Below, piece by piece: positions 11,170 to 20,452 of a DNA stretch of 64,000 bases. The notes below the pieces were generated by a model. The model ran no database searches. It had not been told where the DNA came from and saw only the letters and a program-made list of their open reading frames with translations. The first letter of the stretch is position 1. Each line of letters opens with the position of its first letter. This DNA comes from Cynocephalus volans (Eukaryota > Chordata > Mammalia > Dermoptera > Cynocephalidae): the NCBI RefSeq assembly GCF_027409185.1, contig NC_084472.1:89854427-89918426 (forward strand), in the 5' to 3' direction. The position numbers and the translations under genes were made by a program.

Positions 11170-11256
11170 CCAGACTTTTAACCAGCTTTTACTTAGAAAC
11201 TACCAACTCCTCGCTACTGATGAACCCTCCGCCTCTTCTCAGAAACTCCTCCCCAC

Positions 11257-11511
11257 ATGCTGATGAAACCTACAGGACGCGATGGATGCCTTCCTAGATG
11301 CCCTTTCCTCCACGCCTGGCTACTACACCCGGGTTTTACACATCAGGAGTGGACTCAACAGATTATCGACTTATGGCTGCAGGGAACTTTCATCCATTTC
11401 ACCCCCCAGGAGGTTCTTTTATATTCCACCATATTATGGGGTCTCCTAACCATATTCCTCCCTGACACTCCAACCCCTTCCCAAACGACGCCCCCTACCA
11501 GCAGGAAGTAG
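11257..11511 (+). CDS. Unidentified 84-codon ORF between ERV-A env and 3' LTR
   Basis: This ORF runs from an ATG at 11257 to a TAG at 11509-11511, in about 390 bp that separate the env stop from the polypurine tract. Simple gammaretroviruses normally have little room here. The predicted protein has a tryptophan-rich middle (EWTQQIIDLWLQG) and a hydrophobic stretch (ILWGLLTIFL) that could span a membrane. I do not recognise it. It may be a displaced env tail, an accessory gene or chance. Confidence 0.35.
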   Translation: MLMKPTGRDGCLPRCPFLHAWLLHPGFTHQEWTQQIIDLWLQGTFIHFTPQEVLLYSTILWGLLTIFLPDTPTPSQTTPPTSRK

Positions 11512-11545
11512 CCAGAGAGAAAAAGGACTTCGCCCCTATTCTAAC

Positions 11546-11558
11546 AAAAAGGGAGGAA
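11546..11558 (+). promoter_or_regulatory. ERV-A polypurine tract
   Basis: AAAAAGGGAGGAA directly abuts the 3' LTR. It is the plus-strand primer site for reverse transcription and fixes the LTR boundary. Confidence 0.88.
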
Positions 11559-11853
11559 TATTAGGTCAAATGAGAACCCTTTTTCGGCCGCTCCCCATCA
11601 TGGTGCTGGCTACCCTTCTCTTCCACCTTTTTCCTTCTCGCCTGCGACACAATACCTTCCCACCGGCGTGAATCACACGCCAATCAGCACAGGCTCCCTC
11701 CCCAATTAGCAACATAATCCATCCAATCCCCAAATGCCCCATGTCCCCTGTAAACCTATCAACTCTCTTCTAACCCTATAAAACAGATGTACTTGCTAAA
11801 TAAAATCGGAACTTCTCTGGTGAGCTGCCTTGCATTTGTGCCTCATCCTTTCA
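11559..11853 (+). repeat. ERV-A 3' LTR
   Basis: 295 bp, colinear with the 5' LTR including the TATA and AATAAA signals. It carries a small deletion near 11700 and scattered substitutions, many of the C-to-T/G-to-A type. It is followed directly by the TGGTA duplication at 11854-11858. Confidence 0.92.
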
Positions 11854-11858
11854 TGGTA

Positions 11859-11931
11859 TGGTGATTATAGTTAGTAATACCATATTGTGTACTTGAAATT
11901 TGCTGAGAGAGTAGATCTTAAATGTTCTCAC
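11859..11931 (+). mobile_element. Old L1M 3'UTR, middle part
   Basis: Continuation of the L1M fragment from 3568-3607. It reads GGTGATTATAG...TTGCTGAGAGAGTAGATC and ends in TCTCAC (11926-11931), the 5' target duplication of the solo LTR that follows. The last part of the fossil (TACAAAAAA) resumes after 12607. Confidence 0.78.
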
Positions 11932-12601
11932 TGTTGACAGATTAGAAATCTTGATTCTCCTTTGATCTTAGAATAGGATTTTTAGATAAATGCATGCAAG
12001 TGGCTATAGTCCTCGAGTAGGGGACCTTAGTCCACAGATAAGTTTGGCAAAAGTTATCTAATCAATTCTAATCACTGTTTAGAGATGGGATTGTGTACTT
12101 TGACTATTTCAGGTCACTGATTTGATTTGGGCTAGAAGAACTATTGACTATCTAACCTATTGATTGTTCTTAAGATATGCTAAGGAAACTGCTTGAATGC
12201 TGTTTAAACATGCTAATGAAATCCCTGTAGGGAAGTATATGGAAAAGAAAATGTTTGTTAAGGACAAGCTGTTTGTTTGGTGGATTGATTTAGCTTTTTA
12301 CAAATTGCATTCTGGAATGTCACATTTTTAATTTTACTGCTGTTACTAGTTTCCGTTGTTTAAAGCTATACTTAGCCATAATTTACTTCTGTAACACTGC
12401 CTGTTTTTATGTCATTCTTTGATGATTGAATCAACTGATTTTCCTTGTGAAACTTCCTTGTCTTGTCAATAAAAAGAAAGGCTGATTTTGGATCAGGGCT
12501 GCTGCTCCCCTAATGGGCTGCAGTCCCTCCAGGCCTCATTCATGGTGCTCTGAGTGATTCTTTCTTTTTTTCCTCCTGGTTACACAGAAGAAAGTGTAAC
12601 A
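11932..12601 (+). repeat. Solo LTR (670 bp) of an unnamed ERV family, TSD TCTCAC
   Basis: It begins TGTTGACAG and ends GTGTAACA, with AATAAA at about 12468. The 6-bp repeat TCTCAC flanks it at 11926-11931 and 12602-12607, so both ends are intact. It is related to 43917-44676: shared blocks include TTAGAAATCTTG, GTCCTCG, ACTTCCTTGTCTT...CAATAAAAA and TCTGAGT(G/A)AT. No internal retroviral sequence accompanies either copy. The family is possibly ERVL-like; I cannot name it. Confidence 0.75.
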
Positions 12602-12609
12602 TCTCACTA

Positions 12610-12688
12610 CAAAAAAAAGAGGAAAAGACAGAAGGAAGGGAGGGAAGAAAGAAAGGAAAGAAGGAAGGAAGGGAGGAAGAAGAAAGCA
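12610..12688 (+). repeat. Purine-only (GGAA)n-like simple repeat
   Basis: An irregular A/G-only tract of AAGAAAGG and GAAGGAAGGGAGG units, probably grown from the A-rich end of the old L1M 3'UTR. Confidence 0.85.
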
Positions 12689-12689
12689 A

Positions 12690-12808
12690 GCTAGCTGGCC
12701 AGTTAGCTCATGTGGTTAGAGTATGGTGCTGACAACACCAAGGTCAAGGTCTCAGATCCCCATACCAGGGAGTCACATTCTTCCCACTCCCACAAAAAAG
12801 AAAAAGAA
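12690..12808 (+). mobile_element. tRNA-Ile-derived SINE
   Basis: The head reads GCTGGCCAGTTAGCTCATG, followed by GGTTAGAGTATGGTGCTGA, AACACCAAGGTCAAGG, a degenerate B box (CAGATCCCC) and an A/AAAG tail to about 12808. No clean target duplication is visible because both sides are A/G-rich. Confidence 0.88.
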
Positions 12809-13142
12809 AATGTCAGTTTGTTCTACCTTATTAGCATCTGTGGTGGGACATTACTACAGAATAACAGTAATTTTAAAAAAGTGTATAGATGACCCCAGAA
12901 ATGAGGAAATAGAATTCAGCTTTGAGGAAGAATTAAGAAAAATAATCGATGTAGGGGTGTAGAGGAGCACCTGCAATCTTTTCTTTCTTAAACATCTGAA
13001 TCAAGTATGTCAAAATTAGAAGTTTTAATTAAGCAGCTTCTTGTAAAGAGTGGTATTCTTTATATTACTGTCTATAATTTTTTGCATTTCTGAGACATTT
13101 GATAATAAAAGGGGAAGAATGGTCACCAAAAAAAAAAAAAAA
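12809..13142 (+). pseudogene. Candidate processed-pseudogene 3' fragment, parent unknown
   Basis: This segment has the look of a retrocopied mRNA 3' end. A reading frame of about 50 codons ends with an acidic tail (EEIEFSFEEELRKIID), a TAG stop follows near 12960, then an AT-rich 3'UTR with AATAAA near 13105, and a 16-base poly(A) starting 19 bases later at about 13125. I do not recognise the protein. A repeat I failed to identify is an equally fair reading. Confidence 0.35.
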
Positions 13143-14454
13143 CCAACCCTGAATATTAGAGGAAATCAATAGACAAACCTATTCTGGCTTTCTCTGGAAT
13201 CCCTTCACCAGACTGTCAGACTCTTCATAGTTCTACAACTGACCTAAATCAGTTACAGCAAAAGGAGATGACATTCAGGGGTTAGGTTTTCTTTCTCTTC
13301 TCTAATAACAGAACTTGCCAGAAGCAAAGACCTCATGGACTCACCCAAGTTGACTTCTTTTTGAACCATAGACTGGATGTGGGGACTCCTCCCCTTATGA
13401 GCAAGGAGTGGCCATGCCCTAGGGGCAGGCAGGTTATTCCAGGTCAGTGAGGAGGCAGGTGTTGAAACAAGCCCCAGCACTGGCTTTGTCCTGGCAGATG
13501 TGGGGTATGTGCAAACTGAAGGAGATAATCCCTGAAGCAAAGAAACTTTGGCCTCCAGGTCATGAGGACCCCGTGACTGACCATGACTCAGGATGGGAAA
13601 CTGGCTTTCCCTGCAAGTGCTGCTGCCAGGGCCCCGTTCCAGAATCCAGGGTAGAAAAGCTGCTCCAGACACACCTTGGCAAGGACACCTTCTACTTTGC
13701 AATTGTGTTTCTCCTCTGTGTCGGTGACCGAAGACTAGTTGGAGCCAGAGCCACCCTCCTGGGCTCAAGACCCCTGAACAGGGCCTCACGTATGGGACTT
13801 GGGGAAATTCTCCTTGTCCCTGTGAGCACTTTCCAAGTCTGATACTCTCACCTTGTCTTTCCCCCATGAACGAAGGGGTTCCACCTGTAAGGTAGATGGT
13901 GGCGGGGTTTGATTTGGTTTGTTATTATTTTGTGGGAGAGGTGAACCGAGCTTGGGGTTTCCTCACACCCCTCTTTCCTCCCCCTTGTCTAAATGGGAGC
14001 ATTTTCCAACATCCCACCCTCTACCCTGCTATTGTCACACAGAAAACTCATGCACTGGGGATATCTTTGGTGCCTCCTGGGTCTCTATGAGACCCCTGCC
14101 AGGCCTCCTTCCCCATTCGGCTATTTCCTCCCATGTCTCCCACAATTGCTTCAGCATCGACTTTAAAATTTCATCTATCATTTCTCCTCCAACAACCTTC
14201 CCCTTTAGAATTCTGTATTTCTGTCATGCATACCGACATTCCCTCAGTGGCCCAGGCCGAGTGCCACCTGCCTCTGGCTGGCCCCATGTCTAGCCAGAGA
14301 CCGAGCCCCGCAGCACCTCTTCATCCGTCCTCTCCTTTTCACTGCCAATGCTCTGGGCCAGGCCTCGGTGACCTAGTGACCACGTGATCACCAGCACATC
14401 TTAAATGGTCTCTCAGCCTCAGCCTCCCTGTCCTTTAATCTAGTGGGTACACGG
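13143..14454. other. No gene recognised
   Basis: About 1.3 kb of mixed-composition DNA. Open frames occur on both strands (for example 204 codons at 13253-13867 minus), but none shows a recognisable domain, plausible exon borders or biased composition. It is probably unique intergenic or intronic sequence. Confidence 0.5.
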
Positions 14455-14605
14455 ACTGGGCCCGGTGACTCTCCTGGGGAACTTGCTAGAATACAGATGC
14501 CTGGGTCTGGCTGCAGAACGACTGAATCACAATCTCTGGAGGTGGGACTGGAGAATCTGACTTCAAACTGAAATCCCGATGCTCAGCCACATTCTGAATT
14601 CATTG
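14455..14605 (+). mobile_element. MER5-like hAT DNA-transposon fossil
   Basis: The order CTCCTGGGGAACTTGCTAG, CAGATGCCTGGG, GAATCACAATCTCTGG, GGTGGGACTGG matches MER5A/B elements, ancient non-autonomous hAT-Charlie transposons. Terminal repeats are too eroded to set exact ends. Confidence 0.65.
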
Positions 14606-14624
14606 TGCTAATTCTTCACCAGGT

Positions 14625-14770
14625 GACATGGTGATAACATGGACTTTAGAGCCACACTTCTCGGGTTCAGATCCCAGGCTGATTGCTTACTGCTTGTGTG
14701 ATCTTTAACAAATGTTTGACCTCTCAGGCCTCGTTTCATCATTTGTCAGATGGGGGTCAAGATGAAGATC
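14625..14770 (+). mobile_element. MIR SINE
   Basis: The phrases TTTAGAGCCACAC, GGGTTCAGATCCCAGG, GCTTACTGCTTGTGTGATC and TCAGATGGGG occur in MIR order. MIR is an ancient mammalian tRNA-derived SINE. It is strongly diverged, with no target duplication. Confidence 0.75.
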
Positions 14771-15103
14771 ACATGTAGTGACCCAGGGGAAGTGTCTGGT
14801 CTGGGGGAAGCGCTGTTTCAGGTCAAGACGTTGCTACCCAGCACATCTGCCACTGATGGACTTTCTCAGTCCCAAAGACCACTTTCATCAAGTCACTTTC
14901 CTGACTCAAAACCATGCAATGTTTGCTTCCAAAGAGTAGAGTATGGGAAGTGGGAAAAATGACATTACAGTGAAGAACCTGACAGAGTCGCTTGGCCAGG
15001 TGATCAGGGATGACATCAACAGGGATAAGGCAGGTTGACAGTGTGTGCCCCCACATGGCGAGGTGCGCAGGGCACTTCACCTCTGTGGTCGTCCTCCAAA
15101 ACC

Positions 15104-15130
15104 CGTTACCCTAACCCTAACCGTAACCCA
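15104..15130 (-). repeat. Short telomere-like repeat
   Basis: About four CCCTAA-type units (TTACCC TAACCC TAACCG TAACCC) with one variant. This is the C-rich telomere strand on plus. It may be a short interstitial telomeric sequence or chance. Confidence 0.6.
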
Positions 15131-15224
15131 AGCATGAGAGAAGTAGCGACAAACCCAAATTCCAGGACATTCCACAAAATGCCTGACCAGCACTCCTCAG
15201 AATTGCCTGGCTCATCAAAATCAA

Positions 15225-15575
15225 GGAAAGTCTGAGAAACTGTCACACAAAGAAGACATAACAACTAAATGTAATATGGAGCCCTGGCTGGGACCTTGGA
15301 ATAGAAAAAGGACATTAAGTAAAAATTAAGGAAGCTGAATACAGCAGGGACTTTAGTTAAAGATAAGGTATCAATATTGGTTCAATTGTAACAAATGTAC
15401 CATAGCAATATGAGGTATTAATCAACAATAAAAGAAACCAGGCACAGAGTATACGGGGAGTCTATGTACCACCTCTGCAATTCTGGATGGAATCCTGGAA
15501 TGGAAAAAAGATATTTGGGGAAAACTGATGAAGTCTGAATAAAATACGTACTTCAGTTAATAATAAAGTATCAAC
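15225..15575 (+). mobile_element. L1M 3'-end fragment, duplicated with 15711-15875
   Basis: Phrases typical of ancient L1M 3' ends occur: ACATAACAACTAAATG, CTTGGAATAGAAAAAGG, ACTTTAGTTAA, TAACAAATGTACCATAG. Part of the same order restarts near 15480 (GGAATCCTGGAATGG...CTTCAGTTAATAATAAAGTATCAA). This suggests two tandem 3' ends, or a duplication, before the SINE. Confidence 0.65.
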
Positions 15576-15576
15576 A

Positions 15577-15710
15577 GGGCTGGCTGGTTAGCTCAGTTGA
15601 TTACAGCTCAGCGTTGTTACACCAAGGTCAAGGGTTTGGATCCCTATACTGGCCAGCCACCAAATAATAATAATGATAATGATGATGACAATAGTAATAA
15701 TAATAATGTA
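15577..15710 (+). mobile_element. tRNA-Ile-derived SINE with AAT-repeat tail
   Basis: GGGCTGGCTGGTTAGCTCAG starts the tRNA-like head. The B box reads GGGTTTGGATCC. The tail has become an (AAT)n/(GAT)n microsatellite at about 15661-15708. It sits inside an L1M 3' end that resumes with ATGTATCGATATTGG. Confidence 0.9.
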
Positions 15711-15875
15711 TCGATATTGGCTCATGAGTTGTGACAAATGTACCATAGTAATGTAAGGTCTTAACATTAGGGGAAGCTGGGTGAGAGGTATACGGGAACT
15801 GTCAGTGTTATCTTTGCAACTTTTTGGTAAATCTAAAACTATTCTAAAATTAAAAGTTTATTTAATTAAAAAAAG
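15711..15875 (+). mobile_element. L1M 3' terminus
   Basis: It contains AACATTAGGGGAAGCTGGGT, TATACGGGAACT, CTTTGCAACTTTT and TAAATCTAAAACTATTC, ending in an A-rich tail. This is the classic terminal block of old L1M elements, separated from its upstream part by the SINE at 15577-15710. Confidence 0.75.
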
Positions 15876-16384
15876 AGAAGTCTAAGGACCCCCACCATCT
15901 ATGGCATCATCACATTAGTCTGGCATCCGGCCCCTCTTCCCTCCACTCTCAGTAGGAACCCTCCACTCTGCCTCGGTTGGTCTTCCAAGGCCTCTGCACC
16001 CACCCCCCAGCAAGTGCTCTGCTCTGAGCCTCCAGCACACTGAGCACAGCCTCCCTATCCACCTCCTTCCAAAACTCAAGGTCCCACCAGACTATTGGTG
16101 CCCAGGTCGAGTGGCCCTTCTTCCATGTTTCCTGCCATGAGCCCTCAGACAGCCTGACGGCTCACTCCTCTGAGTTCTTATACTGTTCCTCTCTTTCTCT
16201 CCTTTTGCATTGGCGTGTTGCCAGTTAATGCTGTTGAATCCATCTCTCTCCTACCAAGCTGCAAACCAATCAAGGGCAGGATCGTCACATTTCTCTGTGT
16301 CCCCATAGCACTTATCATGTTCCTCTATCCTTCCAGATCACTGTTCTCCACATAAGAAAGACTCTGCCAACGCTAGGCTTAAGT
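15876..16384 (+). other. No gene; possible L2 fragment at about 16150-16330
   Basis: The stretch CAATCAAGGGCAGGATCGTC...GTGTCCCCATAGCAC resembles the 3' end of an L2 LINE. The rest is CT-rich and unassigned. Confidence 0.4.
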
Positions 16385-16815
16385 ACTTTTTCTTAATGTG
16401 ATAAAATATATGTAATATAAAATTGACTATCTTAACCATTTTTAAGTGCACAGTTCTGTGGCATTAAGCACATTCACACTGCTGTGCACCCATCACCACC
16501 ATCATCTCCAGACCCTTTTCATCTTCTCCAGCTGAAACTGTACCCATTAACCTTCTCATTCCTTCCTCCCTCCAGCTCCTTGCAGCCATCATTCTGCTTT
16601 CTGTCTTCATGACTGCGACTATTCTAGCAATCTCACACAAATGGAAACATATAATATTTGTCCTTTTGTGACTGGCTCCTTTCACTTAGCATGAAGTCTT
16701 CAAGATTCATTCATGTTGTAGCACGTGTTAGAATATCATGCTGCAACAATGAGTAGAATATCCCTCCATTTTAAGGCTGAATAATATGCCATTGTATGTA
16801 TATACTACCAAATGT
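16385..16815 (-). mobile_element. L1M 3' region, antisense
   Basis: The plus strand reads TTAACCATTTTTAAGTGCAC, CCATCACCACCATCATCTCC, CTTTTGTGACTGGCTCC, TTCACTTAGCAT, GGCTGAATAATATGCCATTG. This is the well-known reverse complement of L1M 3' sequences. It is degraded and noncoding. Confidence 0.8.
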
Positions 16816-18061
16816 TTGGTTTTTTATTTCTGAGAAGGATCACAATGATTGCAGGAAGACTCCAAGGAGGTCACAGTGGAAAGATGTCAGACCTAGTTCT
16901 TGGTTCATTAACCCATCCCTGCCCTATGACCGCTAGGTTCAGAGTAGCCAAGATCAGCCTGCAGCTTCTCTCCTACCTCAGGGCGGTACCAAGCACAGGA
17001 GCACTTTTCTGTCGTGTTCCCAGACACCTATTTACAGACTTAAGTAACACCAGTATCAAAAATCAGATCAAATATCTCTGGACTAGGCCTAGACAGGATC
17101 AATATATAAAGACAATATATAAAGGTGCTGACTGCATCTACGTCCTGCCCACCTCTGTCGATGGGTATAAACTCACTCTTTGCCTCAAAGAAGAGAGGAT
17201 CAAGAAAATCAAACATTCTACACATGGCAGTATTAATAACAACAATTGAATGGCCTCTTCTTCGCACTTGGCCCCAAACCATATCAATTTCCAGCTAAGT
17301 GACTGAGATCCAACCATGAATTTGCACCATCCCTGCACTCTGAACACTATTCATTAATAACAGTGGTGCTGTTGTCATCTTTTGAGAGGAGAACATTTGA
17401 TTGTATCCCTCAGGGTAAGCAAGGCAACTGCCCTGACATCTCAATGGCTTAGCCCAACAAAGGATCATTTCTTGCTCTTGTAGGACAGGTGGGCTCTCCA
17501 GCACAGCACTCCTCAAAGGTAACTCAGGGTCATCTTCCTCCCTGAGATCCCACCATCTTGGAGTCCTTTCCTCTGGTTTTGTGAGTGGGAGAGAGAGAGA
17601 AAGCAGAGAGGTCACCCTGATCTAAACAGCCACAGGCTGGAAAGGATATTTCACATCTGCTCACATTTGTTGGTGAGAACTAGTCATGACCCCGCCTAGA
17701 TGCTGAGAGGAAGGGGCTGGGAATTGTGCCCTCCTGTGCATCCACAGGAAAAGAAAATAGTATGATGATGACATAGCACTGTCTCTGCTAAAATAACATC
17801 ACAGATACCCTGAGCTCAGTGTTCCTCTCTGAGACCAGTAAGGTCTTCAGTTCATTCTCTGCAGAGTGTGCAGGAGAGATCTGCCCAGAAAATTCTGTTG
17901 TCAGGCTTCCTGTTGATAATGGCCATCATTTACTCAAGGCTTACTGCACATCAGACATCAATCTGAATGTTTTACATGCATCATTTTATTTAATCCAACC
18001 TACCACTTTATAATACGAGTATTCACATTTTACAGATGAGGAAGATGTTTTTGGTCCTCTG
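16816..18061. other. No gene recognised; probable ancient repeats
   Basis: 17390-17700 (GGCAACTGCCCTGACATC...AGGATCATTTC) looks like an ancient mammalian interspersed repeat I cannot name. 17925-18040 (GCCATCATTTACTCAAGGC...ATTTTACAGATGAGG) resembles antisense-type MIR text. No exon-like signal is seen. Confidence 0.4.
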
Positions 18062-18450
18062 TATTTGTTGGGGCTACCATTAAAAAAGTACCACAGACTG
18101 TGTGGCTGAAACAACACATTTACTTTCTGACAGCTCTGGAGGCTGGAAGTCTGAGACCAAGGTATTGGCAGGGTTGGTTTCTTCTAAGGCCTCTCTCCTT
18201 GGCTTATAGATGGCTGCCTTCTCACTGTGTCTTCACATGGACTTTCTGCTGTGTGTGTGTCCATCTGTGTCTAAATTTCCTCTTCTTATAAGGACACCAG
18301 CCATATTGAATTAGGGCCACCCTATATATCTCATTTTAACCTACTTACCTCTTTAAAGAATGTATCTCCAAATACAGTGACATCCTGAAGTACTGATGGT
18401 TAAGACTTCAACATATAAATTTGGGGGGAACACAATTCAGCCCATAAAAT
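18062..18450 (-). repeat. MLT1-type MaLR LTR, antisense
   Basis: On plus it reads GTACCACAGACTGTGTGGC, TCTGGAGGCTGGAAGTC, CTTATAAGGACACCAGCCA, ATCTCCAAATACAGTGACAT and ends AATTCAGCCCATAA. This is the standard reverse complement of MLT1 LTRs. Confidence 0.8.
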
Positions 18451-19448
18451 CCCCTAATTTTTTATGTGAATTTATTCTATAAAAGTAATTAAGGATGTGT
18501 GCAAAGATTTCACCACCATTTGTTCATTGCAACCTTGCTTTTAATAATAAAAATAGCAGTTAGGAATGGGTTCAGCTGCAATTCACAGAAAACTCAACTT
18601 ACAGTGGTTTAAACATAACCAGGAGTTCAGATGTATGTAGTTATCGATGCTATACTGGTTCGATGGCTCTCTGAAAATCTCTTGCTTTTGGCACATGCCT
18701 ATCACCTCATGGTCACATAATAGCTACTGCAGTTCCAGACATCACAGCTGGTAAGATAGCAAGGACAGCCATTCAGCCAGGCCCTTGGTGGGCTGCTTAG
18801 CCTCTCCAGCATCCTCCCCATCTTGCATCTGGAATAAGAAACCACCAATCTGGACCCCTGGGATGATTAGACAACTTGAGGGGAAAAGAGGCCCCAAGTG
18901 CTTCATAAACAAGGTCTCAACAATTAACCAGAAGAATAAAAGAAGAGTCTGTAATTGTGCCCCAGGTGGGTCATAAACATGCAAGGTAGTTTATATTTTG
19001 TAAAACTTCCATAATAAACATGTTCAAGTTTTAGAATAGGAAACAAAAGTTTTGAAAAGAATATAGCTACTACTTACCAAAAAAGAGAAAAAGCTCAATT
19101 TTTTAATCATTTCAAGTTATGTTTTTCATAATAGCAAAAAAATTATAAACAATCCAAATGCTCAAACTTTGGCATATTGTTTGCATTCATCTGAAAGCAT
19201 ATAAAGCCATTAAAATAATCAATATATGGACTGTGTCAACACATGGGAAAGCATGTATGAATGAAAAGAACAAAGATACACATATTCACTGATTGCAACT
19301 GTATAAAATTATGTTCAGGCAATGATAAGAATGAAAAATAATAGAGTTCAGTAAGTAGTTGGAGTTTTCAAGTGGAAGGATTCTTTGTATTTGGAGGAAG
19401 TGTGAAGTGTAAATTTCTATAGAAAATTTTTTTTAAAAAAGCAAGTCT
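18451..19448. other. No gene; degraded repeats
   Basis: 18555-18780 resembles an ancient interspersed repeat (CTGCAATTCACAGAAAACTC...CTCATGGTCACATAATAG) that I cannot name. 19090-19400 resembles an old, AT-rich L1 3' end (CATAATAGCAAAAAAATT...CATATAAAGCCATTAAAA). Confidence 0.4.
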
Positions 19449-19545
19449 TGGGCTGGCTGGTTAGCTCACTTGGTTAGAGTGTGATGCTGCTAACATGAAG
19501 GTCCAGGGTTCTACCCCTGTAGTGGCCAGATGCCAAAAAAAAAAT
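19449..19545 (+). mobile_element. tRNA-Ile-derived SINE
   Basis: GGGCTGGCTGGTTAGCTCAC head, a degenerate B box (GGGTTCTACCCC) and a poly(A) tail. The 7-bp repeat CAAGTCT flanks it at 19442-19448 and 19546-19552. Confidence 0.9.
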
Positions 19546-19669
19546 CAAGTCTAGTTGATGTGGCCTCTATTAGGGACAGTGTGGCCACATTTTTCTAAGG
19601 GTTCAAATCTCCCTCAGGCTGTCCTGGGCAAAAAAGAACATAAGAACACTTGAGATCTGCTCTTTTAGC

Positions 19670-19931
19670 AGTTTCAAGTACATAATACCTTAGTATTAAC
19701 TATGGTCACTGTGCTGAAGTGTTCTCACTACACACACAGGAAAAGTAACTGTGTGAGATGATGGAGAAGTTAATTAGTTTGATTGTAGTGCTCATTTCAC
19801 AATGGGTATAATATCAAAACATTACATTGTACCCTCTAAATATATACAATTTTAATTTGTCAATCATACCTCAAAACTGGAAAAAACTTAAAAAATAACA
19901 ATTACCTCAAAAAATAAAAGTAAAAACAGTT
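19670..19931 (+). mobile_element. L1M 3' terminus
   Basis: ACTATGGTCACTGTGCTGAAG, then GTTAATTAGTTTGATTGTAG, CATTTCACAATGGGTATA, AAATATATACAATTTTAATTTG and ATACCTCAAAACTGG are the terminal phrases of an old L1M element, followed by an A-rich tail. The solo LTR at 19937 inserted at the end of this tail. Confidence 0.75.
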
Positions 19932-19936
19932 ATAAC

Positions 19937-20447
19937 TGTAAAGAAAAATATAACTTTAATATATGTAATTTGCTTCTATAACAAATGCTTGCTAAAAACA
20001 TTTTAAGTAAAGCAGCTTCTAAGGGGCCATGTAGAGGTCAGGAAGGCCCAAGCACACTAAAAATTCCAGGAAGGGAGTGACCCCCACCCGGTTCCAGGAA
20101 CTGACTAGTTCCTTATCTAAAGGCCACCTGGCCAGACCCCAGGAAAGATAAACGATTGAGAAATGCACTGTTCCTTATCGAGGTATCAGCCTGCTAAAGC
20201 CTACCCATAAATCTAAAGGCACCACAGATAACCAACAACTCATCCTGTCAGAAAAGTCTGTCCAGAAAAACTGTATAAAGAGTGCTTGTGTTGTAAGCTT
20301 GGGGTCGCTTCTGTCCAGGAGACTAAGTGACCCCAGCATGCTGGAATAAAACTCCTCTTGCTTGATTGCAACAGTCTCTGTCTCATGGTTTTCATGAAGT
20401 GAGCCATCCCTGTGTGTGGGATTTGTGCATGGTGCACAGGTCTTACA
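19937..20447 (+). repeat. Solo LTR related to ERV-B, TSD ATAAC
   Basis: It runs from TGTAAAG to TCTTACA and aligns along its length with the ERV-B LTRs (AATGCTTGCTAAAAACATTT, CCCCCACCCGGTTCCAGG, TATAAAG, GGAATAAAA near 20342). The 5-bp repeat ATAAC flanks it at 19932-19936 and 20448-20452. It is more diverged and has only one copy of a block that is doubled in ERV-B. It formed by LTR-LTR recombination of a former provirus. Confidence 0.9.
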
Positions 20448-20452
20448 ATAAC

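Larger units (their letters stand above)
3608..11853 (+). mobile_element. Complete class I endogenous retrovirus (ERV-A), tRNA-Phe primer type
   Basis: An 8.2-kb provirus with the order LTR, primer binding site, gag, pro, pol, env, polypurine tract, LTR. The 5-bp target duplication TGGTA is at 3603-3607 and 11854-11858. The primer site pairs perfectly with the 3' end of tRNA-Phe, as in the ERV-F group. The env transmembrane subunit has the gammaretroviral C-x6-CC motif. All genes carry several frameshifts or stops. The two LTRs differ at roughly 20 of about 295 positions by eye, plus a small deletion, so the insertion is tens of millions of years old at usual mammalian rates. The plus strand is strikingly C-rich and G-poor compared with ERV-B. 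Confidence 0.92.

Noticed and set aside
13253-13867. 204-codon minus-strand frame as a gene
   Set aside because: No domain, no homology I recognise, no splice or promoter context; overlapping sense frames are equally long.
15577-15660. Functional tRNA-Ile gene
   Set aside because: The tRNA-like text lacks a proper anticodon arm and aminoacyl stem, and has a SINE tail. All such hits in the window are SINEs.
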